A stretch of 64,000 bases of DNA. It comes from Yersinia thracica (GTDB lineage Bacteria > Pseudomonadota > Gammaproteobacteria > Enterobacterales > Enterobacteriaceae). Below the pieces are notes generated by a model, which was given only the letters and a program-made list of their open reading frames with translations, made no database searches and was not told where the DNA came from. A program made the translations under genes and the position numbers. Below, piece after piece: positions 8,406-17,245 of the stretch; the stretch's first letter is position 1; each line of letters opens with the position of its first letter. The DNA lies in NCBI RefSeq assembly GCF_902170565.1, contig NZ_CABHXX010000030.1, forward strand, positions 62,001 to 126,000, given 5' to 3'.

Positions 8406-9511
8406 GATGCTAACCCCCCACCGCCTGCGTAGGGGGTTTTTCCGGCAATTTTCATCACTTCAGCGCCCAAGGTCACAAAGGGCGCGCGTCTGCTGGCATA
8501 GATTATTCCGCCCGCTTTGGCCCGCACCGCTTTGACTGTATCCGTTATTGGGTCAATGATTTCAGCGACCACTTCATCCTTAGCAACCCATTCACCCGGC
8601 TGACGCAATAGCAACAGCAAGCCACTGGCAGGGGCATTAACTATCTCTCCCGCAGAGAACGGTAACATCACTACTTCACGTGGTGGGATCGCGGGTCGTT
8701 CGCCGACAATCGCACCACGATGCTGTAAATATTGATACAGGCGTTCGGCATCAGCACTGGCTAATGGGTGACTGACATCCTGCTGCCCGCGCAATTCAAC
8801 GGTCACCGCCATACAAGCTGGAACCAGGTCAGGATAATAGGCCGTTAAGCGGTGCCACGGCAAGCCGCAAGCCTCATCAAAAGAACCGCCGCCGCTGTCT
8901 TGTGACAGTAGCACGGTGTCGATATGCAAAAAACGCGCGAGAATATCCGCTGATTCTCGCCAGGCCGGGTCAGCGTACAGATGCAAAATAGCATTGTCGT
9001 CGCAGTGCAAATCCAGCACCAGATCGGCATCACAGGCCAACATTAGCAAGTGTTGGCGCAAGGCATCGACTTCACTCCGCGCCGGTAAATCTTGCAATGC
9101 CGCCACCATGGCACGGCGAATGGGTTGCCGCAGATTCTCTTTTTCGCTTAATACGGCCGCGCCCAATTGCTGATGGACTAACTGGGCCAGATTGGGAAAA
9201 TCACGATTAAAATTGCGGCCACTGACCAAATCAAAGCGGCCTATTCCACTGTTTAGTAGCACTTGCGCCATACCAACAGGGTTAGCGATTGGCACAATAA
9301 TTATTTCACTCTGAATTTCTCCGCGCCGTTCCGCCTGGCTCAGTAATCTTTTAAGATAATGTAATACCAGCATTCCGGGCAGTTCATCGGCATGTAGGCC
9401 AGCCTGTATGTAGATTTTCTCGCCCACACCCGGCTGGCCGAAATGAAAACTGGTTAATTGACGCTGCCCACTCAGGGCATGTTCAGGTAACTTATGGTTA
9501 TTGATTTTCAT
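8402..9511 (-). CDS. Succinylglutamate desuccinylase / aspartoacylase family zinc hydrolase
   Basis: 369 residues of the AstE/AspA branch of M14 metallo-carboxypeptidases. Zinc ligands are visible as His40 and Glu43 (QAGLHADELPG) and His170 (VLDLHCDDN). A C-terminal lipoyl-like beta-barrel (about 290-350, SGLLLLLRQPGEWVAKDEVV) is typical of this subfamily. The enzymes remove an acyl group from an N-acylated amino acid. The start abuts the divergent Lrp-type gene, and an ABC amino-acid transporter operon lies on the other side of that regulator, so an amino-acid catabolic role is likely. The exact substrate is not shown by the sequence. Confidence 0.85.
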   Translation of the reverse strand: MKINNHKLPEHALSGQRQLTSFHFGQPGVGEKIYIQAGLHADELPGMLVLHYLKRLLSQAERRGEIQSEIIIVPIANPVGMAQVLLNSGIGRFDLVSGRNFNRDFPNLAQLVHQQLGAAVLSEKENLRQPIRRAMVAALQDLPARSEVDALRQHLLMLACDADLVLDLHCDDNAILHLYADPAWRESADILARFLHIDTVLLSQDSGGGSFDEACGLPWHRLTAYYPDLVPACMAVTVELRGQQDVSHPLASADAERLYQYLQHRGAIVGERPAIPPREVVMLPFSAGEIVNAPASGLLLLLRQPGEWVAKDEVVAEIIDPITDTVKAVRAKAGGIIYASRRAPFVTLGAEVMKIAGKTPYAGGGGLAS

Positions 9512-9525
9512 TGGACGTCCTATCT

Positions 9526-9981
9526 GTGGAAAAGAAACCCCGGCTTGACCGAATTGACAAAAAAATCCTTGAAATCCTCAGCCAGGATGGCCGTATCTCT
9601 TATCAGAAGCTATCCGAGCAGGTCAATTTGACCGCCCGCCCCTGTCTGGAGCGGGTTCGGCTGCTGGAGCGTGCCGGTATTATCCGTGGCTACAGCGCGA
9701 TTATTGAGCTGCCGGAACCTGAGCATACCTTTGTTATCCAAGCACAAATTGCCTTGGCCGACCACGGACACTCACAGGCGGCTTTCGAGCAAGAAGTGCG
9801 TAAAACGCCCGAAGTGCTGGATTGCTGGTTGGTCGGCGGGAGTTTTGATTTTTTGGTGCGCATTGGCTGCCGCAATATGGAGCATTACCGACTATTGGCC
9901 GACACCTGGCTCACCAGCAAAAAATTCCGCGTCGATAAAATTGTCACCATCACTGAGTTACAAGCTATCAAACGCGCTTAA
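9526..9981 (+). CDS. Lrp/AsnC family transcriptional regulator
   Basis: About 151 residues. An N-terminal HTH (LDRIDKKILEILSQDGRISY, then the recognition helix around TARPCLERVRLLERAG) and a C-terminal RAM ligand domain (residues about 70-145) define the family. Members sense an amino acid and usually control adjacent transport or catabolism genes. The GTG at 9526 has a GGA eight bases upstream; a TTG at 9511 is the alternative and would overlap the divergent hydrolase start by one base. It sits between the hydrolase and the ABC operon and probably controls one or both. Confidence 0.85.
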   Translation: MEKKPRLDRIDKKILEILSQDGRISYQKLSEQVNLTARPCLERVRLLERAGIIRGYSAIIELPEPEHTFVIQAQIALADHGHSQAAFEQEVRKTPEVLDCWLVGGSFDFLVRIGCRNMEHYRLLADTWLTSKKFRVDKIVTITELQAIKRA

Positions 9982-10038
9982 CGCTGTTAAAAATGCTAAA
10001 GCTGTTAAAAATACTTAAAGCTGGGTTGCCCGCCGGAT

Positions 10039-10761
10039 TCAATCATGGCGGGCAAAGGCTAGCCAGCGCCGTTCTGCGCGCGAAAACAAGAAAATCAAGA
10101 TAAAGGTACAGAGTAAATAAAGCGCAGCCGCTATCAAAAACGGAATAAAGGGTGAATAAGTGGCGGCATAGAAAGCCCGTGCCACGCCAGTGATATCGAG
10201 CAAGGTGACGGTGCTGGCCAGAGAAGTGGCATGCAGCAAGAACACCATTTCGTTATTCAACGCCGGAATACCACGGCGTAATGTCGCCGGTAACACCAAA
10301 CGGCGAATGATTTGCCACTGACTCATACCAAACGCTTCACCCGCCACCCACTCCTGACGCGGGAAAGTCACCATCATGCCAGCCAATAACTCCGCGACAT
10401 AAGCACTGGTATTGAGCACCAAGGCCAGTGTGGCGCAGAAAGTGGCATCCCGAAATAGCAACCAAAAAGGTTGGTCGTCCTGCCAGCCCAACTGCACAAT
10501 ATCAAACTGCGACAAACCATAGTAAATAAGCATGAGTTGCAGGTAGAGCGGCGTGCTACGAAAGAAATAAGTCATACTGCGGATAAGCCAGGCCAGCGGG
10601 CGTGGGCCGAATGCTTGCCCGACCGCCATCACTAGCGCCAGCAATAAACCGGGGAACACCGAGAGTAAAAACAGTTTGGCCGTCATCGCCAGACCGGTAG
10701 TTTCAGAGCCGTCGCTGTAGAGAAATGTCGGCATGGCTTCCAGTAGGGTTGGCAGATTCAT
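10039..10761 (-). CDS. Polar amino acid ABC transporter permease (HisM/ArtM type)
   Basis: 240 residues with about five membrane helices and the EAA loop (AGEAFGMSQWQIIRRLVLPA) that contacts the ATPase. Similar to HisM and ArtM of the histidine/arginine/octopine class. Its ATG overlaps the TGA of the upstream permease gene (ATGA at 10758-10761), so the two are translationally coupled and would form a heterodimer. It is the last gene of the operon, and no ATPase gene follows. Confidence 0.9.
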   Translation of the reverse strand: MNLPTLLEAMPTFLYSDGSETTGLAMTAKLFLLSVFPGLLLALVMAVGQAFGPRPLAWLIRSMTYFFRSTPLYLQLMLIYYGLSQFDIVQLGWQDDQPFWLLFRDATFCATLALVLNTSAYVAELLAGMMVTFPRQEWVAGEAFGMSQWQIIRRLVLPATLRRGIPALNNEMVFLLHATSLASTVTLLDITGVARAFYAATYSPFIPFLIAAALYLLCTFILIFLFSRAERRWLAFARHD

Positions 10762-11453
10762 CAGCGCGCCCTCGCCGCCGTTGAAGTCGATAGCGCATAA
10801 CGCCGCGCCAACAGACTAAAGCCCCAACTGGACAACGCGGTAATGACCATATAAATCATCGCCACCAGGAAGTAAAACAGGAAAGGTTTTTGTGTCGCGC
10901 GCCCTGCCTGCTCGGCCAGCCACACCATATCTTCCAATCCCAGAATGGATATCAAGGCCGAGGCTTTCATCAGACCGAGCCAGTTATTATTGATGCCGGG
11001 AATGGCAAAACTGAGCATTTGCGGCAGCATAATGCGCCGGAATACCTGACTGGGGCGCATGCCGTAAGCCATTGCGGCTTCCAACTGACCACGATCGACG
11101 GTTTGAAAAGCACCACGGAAAGTTTCCGTGTAATAGGCGCCAAAGACAATGCCGATGGCCAGTACGCCGGAAATAAAAGTATTGAAGCGCACCGGCCCCA
11201 ATCCCAACAAGCCGAGAAAACCATTCACCAGCATTTCGCCACCAAAGAATAGCAGCAGCATAATTACCAGTTCAGGAATACCACGCACTAAGGTGGTGTA
11301 ACCGGTTGAGACCCAACGTAACCAGCGCGGGCCAAAAAGCTTGATAACCGCATTGATAAGGCCAAGTGTGAGCGCGACAGCCAGTGATAGCAGCATCACG
11401 CACAGTGATAACCCCGCCCCTTGTGCCAGTAACGGCAAATAGTCTGTGACCAT
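10761..11453 (-). CDS. Polar amino acid ABC transporter permease (HisQ/ArtQ type)
   Basis: 231 residues from ATG 11453, which has a strong GGGAGG site six bases upstream; the frame stays open for 21 codons further but without a ribosome site. It has about five membrane helices and an EAA loop (LEAAMAYGMRPSQVFRRIML). The C-terminus overlaps the start of the second permease. It lies 79 bp downstream of the binding-protein gene in the same operon. Confidence 0.9.
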   Translation of the reverse strand: MVTDYLPLLAQGAGLSLCVMLLSLAVALTLGLINAVIKLFGPRWLRWVSTGYTTLVRGIPELVIMLLLFFGGEMLVNGFLGLLGLGPVRFNTFISGVLAIGIVFGAYYTETFRGAFQTVDRGQLEAAMAYGMRPSQVFRRIMLPQMLSFAIPGINNNWLGLMKASALISILGLEDMVWLAEQAGRATQKPFLFYFLVAMIYMVITALSSWGFSLLARRYALSTSTAARAR

Positions 11454-11532
11454 TATCGACCTCCCGAGGCTAACCAACAGCAACCGGGCGTGGGTACCAT
11501 TGCCCGGTGCTCGCAAAAATCACGGCAAAAAA

Positions 11533-12309
11533 TTACTCGCCGTAAATATCGAAACTAAAATACTTTTTCTGAATGGCATCATAGGTGCCATCAGCACGAA
11601 TCGCCTTTATGGCCCCATTAAGCGCATCGCGCAAGGCCGGATTATCTTTACCGACGGCGATACCGACATCGGAGGAGATAGTTGCGTCTTGAATGACTGG
11701 CCCAGCAAAAGCAAATTTCTGCCCGCGCGGGGTGTCGATAAAGCTACTGGCGGCTTGAATATTATCTTGTAACGAGGCGTTGATGCGCCCTGACAGCAGA
11801 TCGAGATAGACATTGTCCTGATTGGCGTAAGAGACAATTTTGACCCCTTGCCCGCCCCAATGTTTTTTCGCGTAAGTTTCATGGATAGACCCGGTCTGAA
11901 CCCCGACGGTTTTTCCTTTCAGGCTGGCAACATCCGGTGATAATGGGCTGCCTTTGCGCGCGACTAATTGCGCGGCACTGCGGTAATAGCGGTCAGTGAA
12001 ATCGACTTCTTTTTTGCGCTCATCGGTAATACTTAGCGACGCAATAATGGCATCAAACTTACGCGCATTCAGGGCCGCAATCATGCTTTCAAAGGGTTGC
12101 TTGACGAAAACACACTTGGCATGCAGGTTGTCACACAAAGCATTCGCGATATCAATATCAAAACCGGTGATCTCGCCGCTAGGGGCCAGAACATCAAAAG
12201 GTGGGTATCCGCCATCCACACCAAAACTGATCGTTTCTATTGTTTGAGCCGCCACGGGCGCGGAAAGTATCAAGCCAGTCAATAATGCAGCTAATGTTTT
12301 TTTCATCAT
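11533..12309 (-). CDS. Periplasmic amino acid-binding protein (HisJ/ArtJ type)
   Basis: 258 residues with a Sec signal peptide (about 1-21, cleaved after APVAA). The mature part is a cluster-3 solute-binding protein: GVDGGYPPFDVLAPSGEITG at the start, then the conserved DAIIASLSITDERKKEVDFT segment that cradles the amino-acid backbone. Relatives bind Arg, Lys, His or derivatives. It is preceded by the dimethylargininase gene (23-bp gap) and followed by the two permeases, so a guanidino amino acid such as a methylated arginine is the likely ligand (inference). Confidence 0.9.
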   Translation of the reverse strand: MMKKTLAALLTGLILSAPVAAQTIETISFGVDGGYPPFDVLAPSGEITGFDIDIANALCDNLHAKCVFVKQPFESMIAALNARKFDAIIASLSITDERKKEVDFTDRYYRSAAQLVARKGSPLSPDVASLKGKTVGVQTGSIHETYAKKHWGGQGVKIVSYANQDNVYLDLLSGRINASLQDNIQAASSFIDTPRGQKFAFAGPVIQDATISSDVGIAVGKDNPALRDALNGAIKAIRADGTYDAIQKKYFSFDIYGE

Positions 12310-12332
12310 TAAAGTCCCAGTGTTGGCAAAGA

Positions 12333-13091
12333 TTAGAAACGAAGTGAGAGGCAGGTTAAGCCGCCATCCATTTTTTTAAATTCACTGGTATCAAGTTGAA
12401 TAATGGGCATCCCCAGTTTTTCAATTTGCGCCAAGGTATCAGGATAACCTCGCGGCGTAATCAGCGTATCATTGATCCATAAGGTATTACCGGCGTAAGA
12501 CTCCGCTTCGGGAATTACAATAGTAGTAAAGTCGGCAAAGGCAGGATGATGTTGGTAATCTTCGGTTAGCAGCAAGGTATTGCGGCCCACATAGTTAACA
12601 ATAGATTTTAGGTGCAGCCCGGCACTCACTTCAATGGCGGTCACGCGATAGCCATAGCGCTCCACCGCCGCAGTAAATTCGCTAATGCCCGCTTCATCAG
12701 TGCGCGATGTCAGCCCGATGAAAAACTGTTTATCCACCAATAACACATCACCGCCATCAAGGTGCCCGTGGTGACTCATGCGAAAAACCGGGCGGTCGGT
12801 AAACAGTGGCTCTATGGTGTCCACTTCGCCTTGCCGACTGGGCGCGCCGGGGTGAGTTATCACCGCCAGTTCCTGCATAACCACCGCGGTATCTTCGACA
12901 AAGTGGGCATCCGGGAAGGCCGGTGCCGCCGGTAAGATGGTCACTTTCAGACCCAGTCGCAGCAAAGTATCTACATAAGCCAGAAATTGTTGACCGGTGA
13001 CGGCAACATCCGGCGCGCCCAATTGGGAGGTGGTCTGGCCGTGACCACAAGTATCAGCAGGGAGTCTGGCAATAGCTTGAGTAAAGTGCAT
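12333..13091 (-). CDS. Dimethylarginine dimethylaminohydrolase-like enzyme
   Basis: 252 residues of the guanidino-group-modifying superfamily, DDAH branch. The visible active site is FVED (64-67), HLDGGDV (110-115), the general His160 (GLHLKS) and the nucleophile Cys247 near the C-terminus (GGLTCLSLRF). DDAH converts N-methylated arginines to citrulline plus methylamines; an arginine deiminase or related activity cannot be excluded. It is the first gene of an operon with a binding protein and two permeases, which suggests uptake followed by hydrolysis of the same compound. Confidence 0.88.
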   Translation of the reverse strand: MHFTQAIARLPADTCGHGQTTSQLGAPDVAVTGQQFLAYVDTLLRLGLKVTILPAAPAFPDAHFVEDTAVVMQELAVITHPGAPSRQGEVDTIEPLFTDRPVFRMSHHGHLDGGDVLLVDKQFFIGLTSRTDEAGISEFTAAVERYGYRVTAIEVSAGLHLKSIVNYVGRNTLLLTEDYQHHPAFADFTTIVIPEAESYAGNTLWINDTLITPRGYPDTLAQIEKLGMPIIQLDTSEFKKMDGGLTCLSLRF

Positions 13092-13255
13092 AAGCGATTC
13101 TCTCGATTAGGTGCAAAACAATGATCTGATTATTAAACAGATACCGTCACCAATCGGGTTGAATAAGCTTGGTGCAACTCACCATTTGCGCTGTATATCG
13201 CTGACAAGGCGACTTATTCCGCTGTCACTCAGTATGGAATTCGAGTCTCCATAGG

Positions 13256-13283
13256 CTGTCATTATGGACGGTAGTGATATAAT
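13256..13283 (+). promoter_or_regulatory. Candidate sigma-70 promoter of the small lipoprotein
   Basis: CTGTCA (13256-13261), 16-bp spacer, perfect TATAAT (13278-13283), 50 bp before the ATG. A second perfect TATAAT (13290-13295) lies just downstream. Confidence 0.6.
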
Positions 13284-13332
13284 GAATGTTATAATGCCAG
13301 GCGGCTTATATTTATCTAACTAAGGGCGTCAA

Positions 13333-13461
13333 ATGAAAAAATTAACTCTCGTGATGCTCACTTTATTACTGGTGGCCTGCGCCAATACCGGCCATGTAGG
13401 GGTGAGTGGCGGTTCGAGCGGCATATCCAGTATCAGTATTGGTACGGGAGTTCGCCGGTAG
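13333..13461 (+). CDS. Small 42-residue lipoprotein
   Basis: A short gene with promoter, AAGGG ribosome site and ATG at 13333. The product has a Lys-rich start, a hydrophobic segment and a lipobox (LLLVAC, Cys17), leaving a mature peptide of about 26 residues made largely of Gly, Ser and Ile (TGHVGVSGGSSGISSISIG). A GGCTGG/CCAGCC hairpin follows the stop. Such mini-lipoproteins are common in enterobacteria; function is unknown. Confidence 0.75.
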   Translation: MKKLTLVMLTLLLVACANTGHVGVSGGSSGISSISIGTGVRR

Positions 13462-13492
13462 GCTGGTTTCCCAGCCCCCTGTTGTTGTGAAT

Positions 13493-14482
13493 CTATTTAT
13501 TTTTTAGGTTAGGAATATCATCTGAAAAACGTGCTGAAATAGCATCGCGTTCGTAACCCTGCCGCTGAGTCAAAATAGAATACAAATCGGGCCGACGGCC
13601 ATAGATCCAGCGTCGTCCGGTGCTGAGTGGGATTAAAGACAGGTCCAACTCGGCACTGACCATGGTGTCAGCCGCTTGCCATGTTTCATTGATAATGCGG
13701 CCATAAGGGTCCAAGATCATGGCATTGCCGGTACGAACTTCATCATCATCCGCCCCAATCCCATTACTGAACAGAATAAACAGGCCATTATCATGCGCGC
13801 GGGCTGGTAACCAGCGCATCAGCCATTCCCTGCCATTGCTCCCGCGAATGGCTGCCGTCATTTCCTCTTTTCTTTCAGCACGTTGCTGCCACAGTTCGAG
13901 GGGAATTGGCTTCATACCATAAGGGCTGCGTGAATGCGTTCCGCCGGTTTGATGAGGCGCTAATAATATATCGGCCCCGAGCAAAGTGGTTGCGCGAACA
14001 TTCTCCACCAGATTGTTATCCCAGCAGATAAGAATGCCCACTTTTACCCCCCACGGCGTATCAAAGACCGTGTAAGAATCACCGCTACTGATAGCTTGGT
14101 GCTCAAAAGCATGCAATTTACGATGAGTATGCCAAGATCCATCCGGCATGCATGCGACATACGCATTATAGAGACGCCCGTCATTTGCCTGTTCAATCAG
14201 GCCGACGCCAATCAACATTTGATGTTTCACCGCTAATGCCCGCACTAAGGCAATGGATGGGCTGCTTTCGATTGGCTCAGCTAAGGCCTTAACCTGTGCT
14301 GCGGTCAATTTAGGCACATGCCAATACCCCGTAATGCACATCTCTGGAAAAGCCAATATTTTGATATTTTTCAGAGCCGCCTGCTCAATAAATTTTTCAA
14401 TGATCCACAAGTTATATTGCTTGTTATTGGCCTGATGTTGGAATTGTACCGTTGCAGCTGTTATCAATACAGATTCGGTCAC
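13493..14482 (-). CDS. Carbon-nitrogen hydrolase (nitrilase superfamily)
   Basis: 329 residues with the full Glu-Lys-Cys triad: Glu47 (LAFPEMCITGYW), Lys122 (HRKLHAF) and Cys153 (GILICWDNN). The superfamily hydrolyses amides, nitriles or carbamoyl groups. The long insertion around 175-225 (GGTHSRSPYG and following) resembles the branch often annotated as aliphatic amidase-like or nitrilase; the substrate is not evident. It is divergent from a LysR-type regulator 113 bp away, its probable controller. Confidence 0.88.
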   Translation of the reverse strand: MTESVLITAATVQFQHQANNKQYNLWIIEKFIEQAALKNIKILAFPEMCITGYWHVPKLTAAQVKALAEPIESSPSIALVRALAVKHQMLIGVGLIEQANDGRLYNAYVACMPDGSWHTHRKLHAFEHQAISSGDSYTVFDTPWGVKVGILICWDNNLVENVRATTLLGADILLAPHQTGGTHSRSPYGMKPIPLELWQQRAERKEEMTAAIRGSNGREWLMRWLPARAHDNGLFILFSNGIGADDDEVRTGNAMILDPYGRIINETWQAADTMVSAELDLSLIPLSTGRRWIYGRRPDLYSILTQRQGYERDAISARFSDDIPNLKNK

Positions 14483-14595
14483 TTTATCCTCCTCGGATAT
14501 CCATTGCTGATTTTTATCATTGCTATTACAGCAGCAGTATTGATAACTTTATAATGAATGATTTTCCTTTTTTGATTACCAATAGGAATGAAAAA

Positions 14596-15450
14596 GTGAA
14601 TATAAAGTTGCTAAAAGCCTTTGTTATGCTCGCGCAAAAAGGCAACTACGGGGAGGCTGCGCAAGCCCTTTGCGTGACACAACCAGCACTAACCAAGCAG
14701 ATTAACCTATTGGAATCTATGTTGAATATCCCCTTATTTACCCGTGGACGACATGGCGCAGCACTCACCCCCAGTGGGCAACAGTTGCTCGCGGAGGCAG
14801 AGAAAACGGTCAGTCAATCTGAGTTTTTTCTGCAACATGCCGCCCGAGTGGCTCAGGGTATTGAGGGGTTTATTGCGATAGGATTTGGCTTATCGACGTT
14901 CTATACCGCGCCGCACTATATCGCGAAATTCAGACAGCAATTCCCCGCGATTTCCGTCACATTGGAAGATATTCCCTCAGCGGAACAATATGCATTATTA
15001 ACTCGCGGTGAACTGCAAATAGGCTTTGTTCGCGTACCGCCAAAAGCGCCATTAGATTTTCACCCTTTATTTGAAGACCGCTTGGTGCTGGTCGTGCCGC
15101 AAGATAAAACACGCGGTCTCGATGAGTGGTTAAAATACCTGCCATTACTGCGTTTATATACTGAACGTGGCCGTGGGTTAAATGCACAAATTGATCTATT
15201 TTTGCAATCAAATCAATTGTATGCGTCCGCCATGCAAGAAGTTGAGGATATTCAGACCATATTGGCGCTGGTGATTGCTGGTATCGGCGTTGCGCTATTA
15301 CCACAGAGTGTGGTGCATATCGCGCCGCCAACCATGAATATCATTCCACTCAGTGGAAATCATCTCAGTTGGCAAGTGGGTATCGCCTGGAATAATACAA
15401 TGGCAGATTTAGTGCGCGATAATTTTATTAAGATGGTGGCAAGTGAATAG
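14596..15450 (+). CDS. LysR family transcriptional regulator
   Basis: 284 residues starting at GTG 14596, which has an AGGA site eight bases upstream; ATG 14554 and a longer frame from 14452 lack one. The winged HTH is at residues about 1-60 (VNIKLLKAFVMLAQKGNYGE, then ALCVTQPALTKQINLLESML) and the effector domain at about 90-280. It diverges from the nitrilase-family gene, the usual arrangement for a LysR regulator and its target. Confidence 0.88.
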   Translation: MNIKLLKAFVMLAQKGNYGEAAQALCVTQPALTKQINLLESMLNIPLFTRGRHGAALTPSGQQLLAEAEKTVSQSEFFLQHAARVAQGIEGFIAIGFGLSTFYTAPHYIAKFRQQFPAISVTLEDIPSAEQYALLTRGELQIGFVRVPPKAPLDFHPLFEDRLVLVVPQDKTRGLDEWLKYLPLLRLYTERGRGLNAQIDLFLQSNQLYASAMQEVEDIQTILALVIAGIGVALLPQSVVHIAPPTMNIIPLSGNHLSWQVGIAWNNTMADLVRDNFIKMVASE

Positions 15451-15495
15451 CGAGCAGAATATCAATGGATATCTTGCCCGCGATCACACAGGATA

Positions 15496-16971
15496 TTAAC
15501 GGAACGGCGGCTCGTTAAAGGTGCGCAACTTACGCGAATGCAGTTGATCACCTTCCGCCCGCAGTAAATCTATGGCCCGAATACCAATCTGCAAATGTTC
15601 GGAAATAGCGCCCTCATAAAAATGATTCGCTTGCCCCGGCAGTTTGATTTCGCCATGCAAAGGTTTGTCCGAGACACAGAGTAATGTGCCGTAAGGCACC
15701 CTGAACCGATAACCTTGCGCCGCGATCGTGGCACTTTCCATATCAACCGCGACCGCCCGACTGAGATTAAAACGCAAGGCAGAGGCAGAAAAACGCAGTT
15801 CCCAGTTGCGATCGTCGGAAGTGACCACGGTCCCAGTACGCAGCCGTTGTTTGACTTCAACGCCCGGCATACCACTCACCGCTTTGGTGGCGTCATATAA
15901 TGCCCGCTGAACTTCAGCAATGCTGGGGATCGGAATATCCGGTGGCAACACTGCATCCAGCACATGGTCGTCGCGCAAATAAGCATGGGCCAGGACATAA
16001 TCGCCAATCGCCTGACTTTCACGTAAACCACCACAATGCCCAATCATCAGCCACGCGTGTGGCCGCATCACCGCCAGATGGTCGCAAATGGTTTTGGCGT
16101 TGGATGGGCCAACGCCAATATTCACCAAGGTGATGCCATGCCCGCTTTCAGCGATTAAATGATAGGCAGGCATTTGATATTTTTTCCACGCCAGATCGGA
16201 GGTTGTCTTCTCCGGGTCCGCGTTTTCGGCGGTTATGTAGCTCCCGCCAGCGCAGGATAACGCTTTATAGGGGCTGGCGGGATCAAGAATTTGCTCACAA
16301 GCCCAGCTGACAAATTCATCAACATAGCGGCTGTAATTGGTAAACAGAATATAGGGCTGAATATGTTCTGCCGGTGTGCCGGTATAGTGTTTGAGCCGCG
16401 CCAGTGAAAAATCGGTGCGCAGCGCATCAAAATGCGATAGCGGGAAATCAGCGCCAGCAATATCAATACCATCAGTGATGGCATCGCCGATTTTAGCCAG
16501 ATCGGTGGTTGGAAAGTGCTGAGCCAGCCCTGCCGTCATCGAGCGGTCGAGAATAAGGTCGGAGCCATCAATAACAAAGGGATAAGGCATCTCTTGTTGT
16601 GACGGTGTCACTTCGAATACTGCACCATACTCAGCTTCCAGCAATGTGAGTTGCTCAGTCAGGTACTCCCTGAATAACGCAGGCCGAGTGACGGTGGTGC
16701 TGTATTGGCCGGTGCGTGAGAAGCGCCCGTAAGCTCGGGTGCGTTGATGGTCACGGAAGCGGCCATCCCAACTGACACTCAGTTGCGGATACGAAAAGAA
16801 GCCCTTCGCCCGGTCACCCACATCAGGCAAAGCGCCATCACGAATATATGCGCTGATAGCATCACGCAATGCGCTCAGCGCCGCCTCGTATAACGTCTCC
16901 AGTCTCTCTATCGCCTCAGTGGCCGAGAGATGAGTTGTAGCTTGTGATTGATTCAAGGTATCTCCTTTCAA
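15496..16971 (-). CDS. amn: AMP nucleosidase
   Basis: 491 residues, closely matching E. coli Amn (484 aa). It hydrolyses AMP to adenine and ribose-5-phosphate and controls adenylate pools. The N-terminal Amn-specific domain (about 15-180) precedes a purine nucleoside phosphorylase-type domain (NIGVGPSNAKTICDHLAVMR, then GHCGGLRESQAIGDY and the DMESATIAAQGY motif). In E. coli amn responds to PhoB; no clear Pho box was seen here. A matS site lies inside the gene (16599-16611). Confidence 0.97.
   Translation of the reverse strand: MKGDTLNQSQATTHLSATEAIERLETLYEAALSALRDAISAYIRDGALPDVGDRAKGFFSYPQLSVSWDGRFRDHQRTRAYGRFSRTGQYSTTVTRPALFREYLTEQLTLLEAEYGAVFEVTPSQQEMPYPFVIDGSDLILDRSMTAGLAQHFPTTDLAKIGDAITDGIDIAGADFPLSHFDALRTDFSLARLKHYTGTPAEHIQPYILFTNYSRYVDEFVSWACEQILDPASPYKALSCAGGSYITAENADPEKTTSDLAWKKYQMPAYHLIAESGHGITLVNIGVGPSNAKTICDHLAVMRPHAWLMIGHCGGLRESQAIGDYVLAHAYLRDDHVLDAVLPPDIPIPSIAEVQRALYDATKAVSGMPGVEVKQRLRTGTVVTSDDRNWELRFSASALRFNLSRAVAVDMESATIAAQGYRFRVPYGTLLCVSDKPLHGEIKLPGQANHFYEGAISEHLQIGIRAIDLLRAEGDQLHSRKLRTFNEPPFR
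16599..16611. promoter_or_regulatory. matS site inside amn
   Basis: GTGACGGTGTCAC fits GTGACRNYGTCAC exactly. Confidence 0.85.
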
Positions 16972-17245
16972 TACGCGTAAAGGCGGTGTTTAGCTTACTC
17001 AATAAAGTTGGGCAGCAATAGAAATATGAGGATTAATAGAGTGACTGTATCAATTCTACCCGGCAATTTCTGTCATGTATGACAAACAGCTTTGATGTAT
17101 CCCTTCTTTTTGTCCTCCACGCTTTTCTTATAAACAACGCCCTATTTTGCCACTTATTCCTGCGTTTGATTCCCCCTCATCCACCTTAAAATAGTGACTG
17201 TCGCAGATAACACTTTATTTTCTGCTTTGAAAAGGTCTCTTTTGC

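Noticed and set aside
10039-13091. Complete ABC transporter operon
   Set aside because: No Walker A/B ATPase gene is found in or beside the operon on either strand.
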